IMG/VR virus record: IMGVR_UViG_3300009024_000047
Coordinates: 1 to 32,137 of that record
Reading direction: 5' to 3' (one strand)
Origin: a virus
Length of the DNA stretch: 32,137 nucleotides
Each line of letters starts with the position of its first letter. Positions within the stretch are counted from its first letter, which is position 1. Below the pieces are notes generated by a model, which was not told the DNA's origin, searched no databases, and worked only from the letters and a program-made list of their open reading frames with translations. The position numbers were made by a program, and so were the translations under genes. Below are positions 23,809 through 32,031 of the stretch, piece after piece.

Positions 23809-24741
23809 CTAGAAGCCGAAACCACCGAACCGACTCGCAAGGATCGCACCAAGAGGAGCCTGCCCTTGGCCGGACGGTGAGCCGTACTGAGGGCCATACG
23901 ATTGAGGGGCATTCTGAGACGCGCCTTTACCACCGCCTTTACCACGCAATGCTGCCATCAATTCGTTTCCCGTTGCATCGCTGAACACTGGGTTTGCATT
24001 TTGTTGATCTGCCATTTGTTGATCTGCCATGGCTTGGGACATATCATTAATCTGAGTGCGCTCCGACGAACTCATCATTTCCATAGGTCGTGGTGCAAGA
24101 CGTTGTGAACCACCGAGAATATCGTAGTTCTGCGAAGCATGCATAAACGCTGGACTCATGTTTGGAGCTGCGTATCCTTGGCCGTATTGCTGACCGTATG
24201 GTGATCCGTATTGTTGACCGTATGGTGATCCGTATTGCTGACCGTATTGCTGCCCATACCCTTGGCCGTATCGTGATCCGTACGGCTCATACCTTTCATT
24301 TTGACCGTATTGAGGATATCGGTTGCGAGCCGCAGCCATGTAGTACGGCACCTGACCCGCACCCTGCTGCGATTCAAACTGACTGAGTGCGGCTTGGCGC
24401 ATCTCTGGAGTTATCTCTGTCGGAGCAGGTTGCCTTTGGCTATTTATGTAATCGTTGTAACGCTTTAGGTTCTCGGCATACATGTCAGCATCTGCTGTGG
24501 CACCGCTTAGTGAAGCTATCCCGCCCGGCATGGCTGAAGGGCCATCATCACTGTTGCCCACGTTTGCATGGAACGCATCTGCTGCAGCCTGAGCCGCTGC
24601 CGTTGGGGGTCCAGTGACACTATCCTTGAGCTTCTCAAAAAAGCTCTTTTCTTTTGGCACTGACGCCGATGATGTCTTTGGTTTTGGGTTTATTGATGTT
24701 GTTGGTGCTGATAGACTTACGCCGTAATCTGGTTCTGGCAT
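23809..24741 (-). CDS. Low-complexity virion protein with Tyr-Gly-Gln repeats, 310 aa
   Basis: The sequence is mostly disordered: a Ser/Pro/Lys start, a short helix (KSFFEKLKDSV), an Ala-rich stretch, a helical central block (ADMYAENLKRYNDYINSQ and TPEMRQAALSQFESQQ), then a Tyr/Gly/Gln-rich run at 144-190 with repeated YGQQYGSP units. The C-terminal third has Met/Gln-rich helices and a Gly-rich end (GKGGGKG, FGGFGF). No enzyme motif is visible. Its placement between the LysM protein and the lysis cassette suggests a minor virion or ejection protein. AGGAT precedes the ATG at 24741, three bases after the previous stop. Confidence 0.72.
   Translation of the reverse strand: MPEPDYGVSLSAPTTSINPKPKTSSASVPKEKSFFEKLKDSVTGPPTAAAQAAADAFHANVGNSDDGPSAMPGGIASLSGATADADMYAENLKRYNDYINSQRQPAPTEITPEMRQAALSQFESQQGAGQVPYYMAAARNRYPQYGQNERYEPYGSRYGQGYGQQYGQQYGSPYGQQYGSPYGQQYGQGYAAPNMSPAFMHASQNYDILGGSQRLAPRPMEMMSSSERTQINDMSQAMADQQMADQQNANPVFSDATGNELMAALRGKGGGKGASQNAPQSYGPQYGSPSGQGQAPLGAILASRFGGFGF
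24172..24312 (-). repeat. Coding repeats of Tyr-Gly-Gln units
   Basis: The run holds PYGQQYGS repeated in tandem plus looser YGQ and YGS units (residues 144-190). At the DNA level the tandem units are almost identical 24-base blocks, so slippage could change copy number. Confidence 0.8.
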
Positions 24742-24743
24742 AT

Positions 24744-26033
24744 TTAAAATCCTACGAATTGAGAGCCAACAGTACTTGAGCCTTTCCCGCCCTGCATCTG
24801 CGGTTGGAACGGAAACGAGTTCTGTGGCTGGTATTGTTGGTTGAACTGTGGCTGGTATTGTTGGTTGAACTGCGGTTGATATTGTTGGTTAAACTGCGGT
24901 TGATATTGTTGGTTAAACTGCGGTTGATATTGTGCATATGAACTTACTTGTTGAGGGTAAGGACTAGGCGGCGGAGGCAGCATACCGTAACTCTGCAACT
25001 GTTGGCGAGCCTGCAGGAAACCTCCCAGACCGGGTGGCATATCCATAGGAGCCATGGTTGGGAACCTAGGTCCGGCTTGAGGACCATCCATAGGTGGCAT
25101 GGTTGGGACCATAGAACCAGATTGAGGACCATCCATAGGTGGCATGGTTGGGCCTGCCTGAGAGAGCTGCCGAAGTTCTTCCGCTGTTCTGGGGTCTAGT
25201 GCGGCTTGAACCATCTTCGCCTTGTCGTCGTAACGATCATTCATAAGGCGTCCAACCCCCCCACGACGAAGACTACCACCACCTAGAGCAGCGATACCCC
25301 TATAATCTGAAGCGTCTATATCACGAAGTTGGGAATTAAGATTTTGAATTCTTTTTCTTGCCTTTGGATCACCAGTTAAGGGTGCGCCCTCCAAAACTTT
25401 TTTCGCTCTTTCGCTCTGCACTCGACCTCTAAGATTTTTTCGTTCGTCAAACAACCCGCGCATCTCTGCTAGAGACTCAACTTCGCTATCTACATTGCTC
25501 GCATCATAGCGCATCTGCTCGGCTAATGCGGCATCCTCGAAGCTTCTGCCTTCTCCAGTTACCCTAACAACGTCTCCAGCCAATACGTTTTGCTTCCCTG
25601 CGAACCTTGGATTCATAGCGACAAGCTGCTCAACGCTCATACCGTGTTTACTCGCAATGTCTTGAACGCTAGTCGGCTTCCTCAAGGCGTAGGAAAGGTC
25701 TCCCTCATACTGCCCCTCACCCCTTAAAGTGTTCCGTATGCTTTGACGATCCGGCATAACCTGACGAGCTAGTTGTCTGCGCGTCATTTCTGCTTGCCGC
25801 ATGACCGGGTCCAATGCTCCGCGTCGGACTATATCAAACAGCCCTCGTGGGTCATCTTTGTACTGGTCACGAACAGCGAACGCCGCTTGAAAAGTACCCT
25901 TCTCGTATTGGGGGTCTCGTCGTGCATCACGCATAGAAGCCCAGTAATCTTGCGTAAATTTCTTTACGTCAGCCTTACGTTGACTTTGAATTGCTCTCTG
26001 TTGAGCAATCTGCTGCTGTAAAGTTAACGCCAT
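24744..26033 (-). CDS. LysM-domain virion protein with Gln/Pro repeats, 429 aa
   Basis: A Gln/Arg-rich helical N-terminus (QQQIAQQRAIQSQRK, DYWASMRDARRD) is followed by a LysM domain at about 114-159 (TSVQDIASKHGMSVEQLVAMNPRFAG, then VLAGDVVRV). LysM domains bind peptidoglycan N-acetylglucosamine chains. A charged helical region then leads to three PTMPPMDGPQ-like repeats (295-333) and a tail of QYQPQFNQ repeats (368-404). The protein could anchor an ejected or tail-tip component on the host wall during infection; this role is inferred. ATG at 26033 has AGGTG just upstream. No catalytic cell-wall motif is seen. Confidence 0.8.
   Translation of the reverse strand: MALTLQQQIAQQRAIQSQRKADVKKFTQDYWASMRDARRDPQYEKGTFQAAFAVRDQYKDDPRGLFDIVRRGALDPVMRQAEMTRRQLARQVMPDRQSIRNTLRGEGQYEGDLSYALRKPTSVQDIASKHGMSVEQLVAMNPRFAGKQNVLAGDVVRVTGEGRSFEDAALAEQMRYDASNVDSEVESLAEMRGLFDERKNLRGRVQSERAKKVLEGAPLTGDPKARKRIQNLNSQLRDIDASDYRGIAALGGGSLRRGGVGRLMNDRYDDKAKMVQAALDPRTAEELRQLSQAGPTMPPMDGPQSGSMVPTMPPMDGPQAGPRFPTMAPMDMPPGLGGFLQARQQLQSYGMLPPPPSPYPQQVSSYAQYQPQFNQQYQPQFNQQYQPQFNQQYQPQFNQQYQPQNSFPFQPQMQGGKGSSTVGSQFVGF
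24822..24932 (-). repeat. Tandem 24-bp coding repeats (QYQPQFNQ)
   Basis: Four full eight-residue units plus a partial fifth make a 24-base DNA period. Units differ only at synonymous third positions, pointing to recent tandem duplication. Confidence 0.88.
25035..25151 (-). repeat. Tandem coding repeats (PTMPPMDGPQ-like)
   Basis: Three units, two of them nearly identical at the DNA level (GGACCATCCATAGGTGGCAT appears twice on the plus strand), encode Pro/Met-rich segments with a period of about 14-15 residues. Confidence 0.8.
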
Positions 26034-26041
26034 CTATGCAC

Positions 26042-26341
26042 CTATAAGTCCGTTACAGTGACAACGCCTACCTGAGCTACTGCTTCAGTGCCAGACGGGT
26101 GTGTCGAGTTCAGTTGAGTGATCTTAACATAACCACCATAGTTAAAGATAGCCCCCGCCTCTAAACCAACATCGTTGGTCTGCAACCCAGTAAAGACGGA
26201 AAACGTGTTGCGTCCTTCACCGGGGTTTGCGTTCTGCTCAAAGTAAAACGATATTGCTCTCACAACTTCCGAAAAATATTGCTGATTATACTCCTGCGGT
26301 GGAAGTGGGAAAAACGGTACTGGAACTAGACGATCAGACAT
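26042..26341 (-). CDS. Small virion-associated protein, 99 aa
   Basis: The first half has a Pro-rich start (LVPVPFFPLPPQEYNQQYF) and a helix (FSEVVRAISFYFEQ). The second half is beta-rich (NYGGYVKITQLNS, AQVGVVTVTDL). Proteins of this size and layout commonly follow the gp10-like gene in marine podoviruses, but their role is not known to me. The ATG overlaps the stop of the gp10-like gene as TAATG, so the two are co-translated and may act together in the tail or neck. Confidence 0.7.
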   Translation of the reverse strand: MSDRLVPVPFFPLPPQEYNQQYFSEVVRAISFYFEQNANPGEGRNTFSVFTGLQTNDVGLEAGAIFNYGGYVKITQLNSTHPSGTEAVAQVGVVTVTDL

Positions 26342-28557
26342 TACCTTCTCCCATCCTGCCTAACATCAATTCTTGGCGCTCCTAGTCTCCAACCAACTCC
26401 TGTGGTGTCTGACTCAACGCGCAAAGCTATAGATCGACCCCTAAGCCGCACAAAGTTTTGCTGAGTAAACTGCTCCACAGGCACTGACGCGGTCTTGATC
26501 ACAGAGCTGTCGTCTTCTTGTAAGTACTGACCGCCGGGAAAGTTCCGTGCCTTCAATGTAAAGATGGCGGTTGGACTAGCAGCCGTACTGTCCCTAAATG
26601 TAATGTCGGGTATCAATCTAGATACAAAACTAAACTCGTTCCCGTCACCGAGATCGACTTGAGAAGACTCGATGTACGCGGTCAAAGCACTAGCTGGGTT
26701 GGTACTTCCATCATCAAAGCCGTCTTCGTGATAATACAAGTAACCGTCCGTTCCCGCAGCAATTGGATTTTGGATGATGCCAACGTCAGTCCAAGCAGTT
26801 CGAGATAAAGTACCGTATGTCCACAAGTTAAGGTCGTAGTTGTAAGAAACGTACCGATCTACGTTTTGACTAGAGCTGGATGGGTAGAACCACCAGACTT
26901 CACTAAAAGAAGTATTGGTAGAGCAATACACTTTATCCGATTGAGACTCGTTAAAGTCGCTAAACACATAGTCCTTCACGCTGCAGGGTAGCTTTCGCAC
27001 CGTACCGTCGAACACAAAGAACTCATTCCGACCCATCCAGAAGACCCGGTCTTGTGCGCTGGCAGTGGCATTGATGCCTGCAATAGAGATGTTGTCGGAC
27101 AAAAGGTTTAGGCCAAACGTAAATGGTGGGCCTAGAAACTGCATCCCATGAAGAGAAGCGTCTGTAAATACCAAGGTTTGCTGTCGAGTCTCTACTGCAC
27201 ATACAATCTTTGAACCCACACCTACAGTCAGATCACCCGCTGTGTTTGTAGTAGTAGGAGTCCATTCCGCTACATTCTGCTGATCTGAAAACCGTATAAG
27301 AAGAGGGTCTTGTACAGAACTTCCTAAAGGGTTTGCGCCAAACGCGATAACATGCCGATCCCGATCTGACACCATGACTTGGGTCGCCACAGTTGGCACG
27401 TTACTAGCCCCAGCTAAACTGGACAAAGGCACTCCACGTTTTGTTTTCGGATTAGTGGCAGAAGCATCCCAATAGTACACTGGGCCGTTGGACACGTTGA
27501 AGATCAAGTCTTCACCGAAGTTATCATGCGACCATACCCGCAAGGTATCCGCCTCAGCGTTAATATCAGCGCCAGAACCCCACGTTCCTCGGCCCCAAGC
27601 TCCAGCGCCCCAACCGTTGCCTGAAATGCTAGTATCAACACCCACATTTATTTGGTAGGCTCCAATAGTAGACCCGCCACCTTCTCCCGTGTCTGACGCA
27701 TTGGCTACAACAGGACTAGGCGTGTATGTTCCGTCAACCGTTATGGAGCTTACACTAGCCACCGTTCTGGCGACAATCGTGTAGTTGTCCTCATCCACAA
27801 CTAAAGCGATTTGATACTCTTGGTTCAGGATTTCAGCGGTTATATTCCCGCCCAAACCGATGGCATCTGTAAAGGTTACAAAGTCCCCTGTTACCGCGCC
27901 GTGTTCTATGTCGTTCACAGAGATTGTAGAGGAACCATCCGTAGCAGAAAATATAATCTCACTGTCAAAATCTACTGCTGTCGTAACAACATTTACACCG
28001 CCAACTGCAGTCGTCGCCTCCAAGCCAGTAACTTCTACAGGCAACGTATTAATGAAAGTCCCGCCCCCAACTTCTCCAGTAGCAGAAGTCCCTGTTAGGT
28101 AAACAATATCCCCACCTTCGCTCTGCGCATCGACATAATTGATTTGGCTAAACGCCGTAACCCCGGTCAAGGTTACCGAAACATTCGCCATAGGGGTGGA
28201 GACTTCTCCCACTTCACCCGTTGCAGATGCGCCATATATAGACACTGCAACATTTCTGGAAACAGGAGTGATAGAACGGATAGGGGTTATGTCAAAGTAA
28301 CCTTCTCCCTCTTCGATGTAGTATTTAATATTAGTCCCAACACCGAGATAGTTGTTCAGGTTGACCGTTCTCCAAGAATGCAAGGCACGGCAAGCCCCTA
28401 GAAACGAATTGGAACCGAGCTTAGTCCACCCGCCAATCTTCTCAGGCATGCCGTCTCTGAAACGCACCATGTCACAGTCGAACCAACCGCCTTCGTTAGC
28501 ATACGAAGTCATTTCTCTGTTTACGCCGGGTCTAAACTGTAACTTTGATAGTGGCAT
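26341..28557 (-). CDS. Tail/head-tail protein, P22 gp10-like stabilisation family
   Basis: The N-terminal segment (LQFRPGVNREMTSYANEGGWFDCDMVRFRDGMPEKIGGW) is the typical opening of a large podovirus tail or neck family related to P22 gp10, which closes the head-tail channel after packaging. The remaining 738-residue protein is nearly all beta strand with propeller-like blades in the C-terminal half (VYYWDASATNPKTKRGVPL, DRVFWMGRNEFFVFDG, YVSYNYDLNLWTYG). Residues about 95-310 look like an insert with two copies of a SATGEVG-containing strand repeat. AGAGGAAC precedes the ATG at 28557. It lies downstream of tail-fibre genes. Exact placement in the virion is inferred. Confidence 0.8.
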   Translation of the reverse strand: MPLSKLQFRPGVNREMTSYANEGGWFDCDMVRFRDGMPEKIGGWTKLGSNSFLGACRALHSWRTVNLNNYLGVGTNIKYYIEEGEGYFDITPIRSITPVSRNVAVSIYGASATGEVGEVSTPMANVSVTLTGVTAFSQINYVDAQSEGGDIVYLTGTSATGEVGGGTFINTLPVEVTGLEATTAVGGVNVVTTAVDFDSEIIFSATDGSSTISVNDIEHGAVTGDFVTFTDAIGLGGNITAEILNQEYQIALVVDEDNYTIVARTVASVSSITVDGTYTPSPVVANASDTGEGGGSTIGAYQINVGVDTSISGNGWGAGAWGRGTWGSGADINAEADTLRVWSHDNFGEDLIFNVSNGPVYYWDASATNPKTKRGVPLSSLAGASNVPTVATQVMVSDRDRHVIAFGANPLGSSVQDPLLIRFSDQQNVAEWTPTTTNTAGDLTVGVGSKIVCAVETRQQTLVFTDASLHGMQFLGPPFTFGLNLLSDNISIAGINATASAQDRVFWMGRNEFFVFDGTVRKLPCSVKDYVFSDFNESQSDKVYCSTNTSFSEVWWFYPSSSSQNVDRYVSYNYDLNLWTYGTLSRTAWTDVGIIQNPIAAGTDGYLYYHEDGFDDGSTNPASALTAYIESSQVDLGDGNEFSFVSRLIPDITFRDSTAASPTAIFTLKARNFPGGQYLQEDDSSVIKTASVPVEQFTQQNFVRLRGRSIALRVESDTTGVGWRLGAPRIDVRQDGRR

Positions 28558-28583
28558 CTCTTGTTCCTCTAAGCATAGTATAC

Positions 28584-28603
28584 ACTAAGTTTTCACACTT
28601 AGT
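28584..28603 (-). repeat. Intergenic hairpin ACTAAGT-6-ACTTAGT
   Basis: A perfect 7-bp inverted repeat with a 6-base loop includes the TAA stop of the upstream adhesin-like gene and lies 27 bases before the gp10-like start. It has no T run on the minus strand, so it is more likely a processing or mRNA-stability hairpin than a strong terminator. A TATACT box just downstream could be a promoter element. Confidence 0.45.
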
Positions 28604-29378
28604 AAATCGGCGGATTTGCAGGGCGTAGTGCCATCGACATCGCAACAAGCGCACCGCTTGTGGTGGACTCACGGAAAACAGGGAGGGCAGGTGTCCCCGA
28701 TTTGTCGTAGTTTACAACTGCTATACTGGATAGGTCTTCTGCTCCAGAGGCAACGCTTTGCGTGTAAAAACCAACGGGGACGCTTGTCGATGTACCAAAG
28801 TTGTCCATAGACAACCCGTCCATACTGTTGCCTCCCGCGTTCCCTGTTTGAATAACCACCGATCCTTGAGTGGTTATCGTCAAAGACGGAGTAGTTATCG
28901 TACCTACGTTGTTTGCAGTGGCAGTAGTAGTTGTGACATCAAAAGGAGTTGATGTATCGACGTTCCTTAAAAAGTACACAATTACACTGTTCTTTCCGTC
29001 AGTGTCGCCGCTATAAACAAGAGGGACATACACCTGAGTATCGGGTGTTGACCCCATAAACTTGTAGAACAGCTTAACCTGACACCGATCTGTAGTCGCA
29101 GTATTCTCAGAACTCGCGTATGTCGAGCCTGTATAGTCCCCCGCAGCGGCAGAGCTTTCTACAACCATGTCCGATTCTCCAGCATTAGCTGTAAGATCGG
29201 TATTAACCATTATTGCAACTGCAAGATCATTTTCCTGCAGTGTCCTTGGCAATGACCCATTAGTAAAGGACTCTGTAATATTAGCACTACTACTTCCAGA
29301 CTCAGCTATAAAACCTAAGACCTCTATCCCCGGCCCGAATGTAGTGTTTGAGTTAAAAAGGGTTGCTGCAAGAGACAT
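28599..29378 (-). CDS. Beta-rich tail or adhesin-like protein, 259 aa
   Basis: The protein is rich in Ser, Thr, Gly and Val and predicted by eye as all-beta, with strands such as VKLFYKFMG, SVIVYFLRNVD, SLTITTQGSVVIQTG and LVAMSMALRP. Such composition fits a jelly-roll or concanavalin-like domain in a tail appendage or capsid decoration. No signal peptide or catalytic motif is visible. The ATG at 29378 overlaps the preceding tail gene's stop as TAATG, tying it to the tail-fibre group. Receptor or glycan binding is plausible but not shown. Confidence 0.72.
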   Translation of the reverse strand: MSLAATLFNSNTTFGPGIEVLGFIAESGSSSANITESFTNGSLPRTLQENDLAVAIMVNTDLTANAGESDMVVESSAAAGDYTGSTYASSENTATTDRCQVKLFYKFMGSTPDTQVYVPLVYSGDTDGKNSVIVYFLRNVDTSTPFDVTTTTATANNVGTITTPSLTITTQGSVVIQTGNAGGNSMDGLSMDNFGTSTSVPVGFYTQSVASGAEDLSSIAVVNYDKSGTPALPVFRESTTSGALVAMSMALRPANPPIY

Positions 29379-29728
29379 TAAGAAGCCCCCTCTATTGTCT
29401 TCTTACCAATGTAAGAAGTGCCATTGTCTACCGTCAGGAAATTAAAGACATCCACCTTCCCGCTCGCCGTAACGGGGGGAGTTGTGGCGCGGTCCCAGTC
29501 AATCGAGGTCGGCCACGTTATGGCGCTACCATCCCCAGTAATTTCAAGTTGAAACGCTTGCCCAAACCCTGAAGGGGGAGGGTTACTAAATGTTAACGTA
29601 GTCGCTCCGCTTATTGTCTTGGAAAAGTAAGTTCCAAGATTTAAATCTACGTCTGTTCCTGAAACACTTACTGCTCCCTGACCAAGGGATTTAGCCTGTA
29701 AGCCGTGCTTTATCTTGAAGTTAGACAT
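29378..29728 (-). CDS. Short tail protein with shared beta module, 116 aa
   Basis: The product opens MSNFKIKHGLQAKSLGQG, a common opening of marine phage tail proteins, and then has VDLNLGTYFSKTISGATTLTFSNPPPSG and a terminal FNFLTVDNGTSYIG strand. The same DLxTGxYF ... LxFxNPPxS and terminal strand pattern occurs in the two genes upstream, so the three are paralogous modules. ATG at 29728 is chosen over the upstream one at 29764: GGGG lies seven bases before it, and it overlaps the end of the propeller gene by 8 bases. Likely a trimeric tail-fibre component; binding target unknown. Confidence 0.75.
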   Translation of the reverse strand: MSNFKIKHGLQAKSLGQGAVSVSGTDVDLNLGTYFSKTISGATTLTFSNPPPSGFGQAFQLEITGDGSAITWPTSIDWDRATTPPVTASGKVDVFNFLTVDNGTSYIGKKTIEGAS

Positions 29729-31628
29729 CAGAGTACCCCGCATAGTAAGTAGCGCCGCCGTCATTAGTCGAGAAGGTAATCAACTTACTGTTGCTGTCCT
29801 CGTTGTATGTAGGCGCAGCGCCCCCCGTAAAGTTAACCGTGTCCTGATACACTGGGGCATAGTAGGTAACTCCGCTAGTGTAGAACTCAAAAAGAGATTG
29901 GTAAAAAGTATCTACTACAGTGCCATCTGTTAAGACAAATTTATTTTCGGACGGATACATCCCCGCTATGTCCCAATTCGTTCCGATTCCAGATGGAAGG
30001 TCTATAGAGCCAACAAGTGCGGCTGATGTAACATCCCAAGGGGTTGTAAGAACGTAGTTGTATATTCTATCCGGGATAAGATCCGTCCCGTAGTACAGGT
30101 GTGTGCCATCATCCGACAGAATAAACCCGATGTTGGTAACATCCGTCGCTAAAGTTAAGTTCTTTGATGCGTTTGAAGCAGTAGAGATATCCCAAGCGGT
30201 GGAGAGGTCAAACGTAGATATGGTCGAATTGTCAACTGGACCCGTCAAGAAAAACCTAGTTCCATCCGGTTTGAACCAAAGCCTTTCTGCATTAACCAGA
30301 CCCGTAGCCACGTTTTCTTCCGTGATCGTTCCCGTAAACGGAGGGTCTATCTCGTACTGATAGAGGGAGGATGCTTGCGTGGCGTAAGCATACCTGCCGT
30401 CATTTCTAAGATACCGACTCTTCGAGGCAAAACTCGGCGTGGTAACATAGTTAACTAAAGACATTGCCCTTAAATCAAAGGGCTTATCCAACTCCATCAA
30501 GCGGACTTGATTGTTTTCAAAACTAAGTGCATGTCTGCCGTCAGGTGTGAGAGTAAACTCAAACGTCCCGGTATCTTTATAGTAGGGGATAGCGGAAGTG
30601 CCGGACGTAAAGTTCGCTGTCGCACCGACATCCAACCCAAAACCCGTTCCACCCTTCTGGAGTACTTGGAACGTCTGGGAGGCAGGAGGATTTGTAAAAG
30701 AAAGCTCTTCGTAGCCGGAAGTGTCTACTTCAAAGTAATTTCCTGTAGACAAGTCTACAGACAACACATCTACTTCGGCATCATAAGCGTACAGATTATC
30801 ATCAATTCTATTTACAAAAATCACATTGTTTCCAGAGTCTCCGAACACAGGAGAGCGCAAATCTGTATCAATGTTAGTCTTGGTCTCCTTCAGCGTTGCG
30901 GTGCTGAGATCATACGCCGTAGACAAAGTGAAAAGCAGGAGGTTGTCGTTTGTTATATCAAGCCACAGCATCAGAGAGCCGTTGTCTGCAAAACTTATTT
31001 GCCCGTTTCCAGTCGCTCCAGAAATTGCCTGCGTACTTTCCGCACCCACGCTAGAGATGTCATACGGAGTACTTAGGGTGTAGAAGGACATCGTAGTGTT
31101 GGTTCCCTCTGTGAAGAAGATTTTAGTACCGTCATCGTTAAACGCGAAAGAGGTGAACCCTCCACCGCCACCGGGAACAAAGGACTGGGACTGAGTGAAT
31201 GTTGCCGCAGAAATGTCATACGCTGGATCAACGTCATACTCATACACCGTGTCTTCACCCGTGGACAAAACAAACATATGCCTCCCCGTGTCGGAAAGCT
31301 GCACCCATGTTGGGCTAGCCGTTTGAGTAGACACAGAAAAACTGTCTACTGGAGTTAGAGTGCTTGTAACGTCCCACGCCGTGGATAATGACAACCTCTC
31401 GACATTGTCGCTGGCCCCCCCGTCCAGAAGAAAAACCTGCAAGCCATCTGCTTTAAAAAAGATGTTATTTGGAGTACTAAGGCCTGCAATTGTGGAGGAA
31501 ACCGCCTCGTTGTCTAGGTCAATTACCCGGTAATTATCTTGAGAGGTGGAGGTTGTACCTGTTTTCAGAGTTGTTTGCCCTGACACCTGTACAATGTCTG
31601 CGACCTTAAAATCTTTTGTATTAGACAT
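29721..31628 (-). CDS. Tail-fibre protein with two beta-propeller segments, 635 aa
   Basis: About eight blade repeats of roughly 50 residues, each with a signature like LSTAYDLSTAT, are split into two groups: blades near 81, 133, 185 and 235, and blades near 381, 427, 475 and 527. Between them (about 290-330) lies the strand pattern DLSTGNYFEVDTSG ... LSFTNPPAS shared with the neighbouring small tail genes, and the ends carry the shared N-terminal KDFKV and C-terminal STNDGGATYYAGY motifs. It therefore looks like a short tail module enlarged by propeller insertions. Propellers usually bind glycans or proteins, so receptor contact is a reasonable inference. It starts and ends with tight overlaps to its neighbours. 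Confidence 0.8.
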   Translation of the reverse strand: MSNTKDFKVADIVQVSGQTTLKTGTTSTSQDNYRVIDLDNEAVSSTIAGLSTPNNIFFKADGLQVFLLDGGASDNVERLSLSTAWDVTSTLTPVDSFSVSTQTASPTWVQLSDTGRHMFVLSTGEDTVYEYDVDPAYDISAATFTQSQSFVPGGGGGFTSFAFNDDGTKIFFTEGTNTTMSFYTLSTPYDISSVGAESTQAISGATGNGQISFADNGSLMLWLDITNDNLLLFTLSTAYDLSTATLKETKTNIDTDLRSPVFGDSGNNVIFVNRIDDNLYAYDAEVDVLSVDLSTGNYFEVDTSGYEELSFTNPPASQTFQVLQKGGTGFGLDVGATANFTSGTSAIPYYKDTGTFEFTLTPDGRHALSFENNQVRLMELDKPFDLRAMSLVNYVTTPSFASKSRYLRNDGRYAYATQASSLYQYEIDPPFTGTITEENVATGLVNAERLWFKPDGTRFFLTGPVDNSTISTFDLSTAWDISTASNASKNLTLATDVTNIGFILSDDGTHLYYGTDLIPDRIYNYVLTTPWDVTSAALVGSIDLPSGIGTNWDIAGMYPSENKFVLTDGTVVDTFYQSLFEFYTSGVTYYAPVYQDTVNFTGGAAPTYNEDSNSKLITFSTNDGGATYYAGYSDV

Positions 31629-31996
31629 TACGCGGCCCCCTGAACGGCATACGCGCCGGAATAATTACTTCCACCATCCGATGTCTGGAGGGTGATAACC
31701 CACTGAGCGGTGGTTATGTCGTAAATTTCAGTGTCGTAGTTAACAGCTTTGTCGAAGTATATCCTATGCGTTCCACTGTCTGCTTTCAGCACAAAGGTTG
31801 CGTAGCCGCGTGACCCAGAAGCCGGAGCATTAGACAAAGTCACTAATGTGTCCTCGGTTAACGTAGACGTAAAGACTGAAGCAGTGGACAAGTCGGCTGT
31901 CATCGCTCCAGAAGCGGAGGTTAAAGCCGTCACCTTCTCGTGGAACGCTAAAGCCGTTACTCGGTTCTTGGCTTTGAAATCCTTGTCGTTTGCCAT
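31628..31996 (-). CDS. Short tail protein with shared beta module, 122 aa
   Basis: The N-terminal MANDKDFKAKNRV matches the opening of the next two tail genes, the middle has DLSTASVFTSTLTEDTLVTLSNAPASG, and the end has WVITLQTSDGGSNYSGAYAVQG. It is therefore the simplest form of the module seen in the propeller protein. AAAGGGA lies shortly before the ATG at 31996. Its stop overlaps the propeller gene start as TAATG, so the pair is co-translated. Probably part of the tail fibre or its attachment site. Confidence 0.77.
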   Translation of the reverse strand: MANDKDFKAKNRVTALAFHEKVTALTSASGAMTADLSTASVFTSTLTEDTLVTLSNAPASGSRGYATFVLKADSGTHRIYFDKAVNYDTEIYDITTAQWVITLQTSDGGSNYSGAYAVQGAA

Positions 31997-32015
31997 TTAG
32001 GTTCCCTTTCCCCTA

Positions 32016-32031
32016 AAGTTCAATTGCACTT
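32016..32031 (-). repeat. Hairpin element, copy 3 (AAGTGC-AATT-GAACTT)
   Basis: This copy has one mismatch in the stem. It overlaps the stop codon of the upstream partial gene and lies about 20 bases before the 122-residue tail gene, just upstream of its ribosome site, a placement like that of copy 2. Confidence 0.45.

Noticed and set aside
23784-23984. 66-codon plus-strand frame near the lysis cassette
   Set aside because: Opposite to all neighbouring genes, overlaps the YGQ virion gene and lacks any coding features.
24156-24386. Repetitive frames on both strands at the YGQ repeats
   Set aside because: These are reading-frame shadows of in-frame coding repeats; the 24-base period reflects amino-acid repeats in the virion gene.
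24172-24932. CRISPR-like appearance of spaced repeats
   Set aside because: The repeats are contiguous, keep reading frame, have no unique spacers and no cas genes nearby.
28604-28620. Strong terminator after the adhesin-like gene
   Set aside because: The nearby hairpin lacks a T run on the transcribed strand, so only a hairpin is recorded.
29728-29764. Upstream start for the 116-residue tail protein
   Set aside because: The extra 12 residues lie in the end of the propeller gene, have no ribosome site, and do not fit the shared MSN/MAN-type opening.
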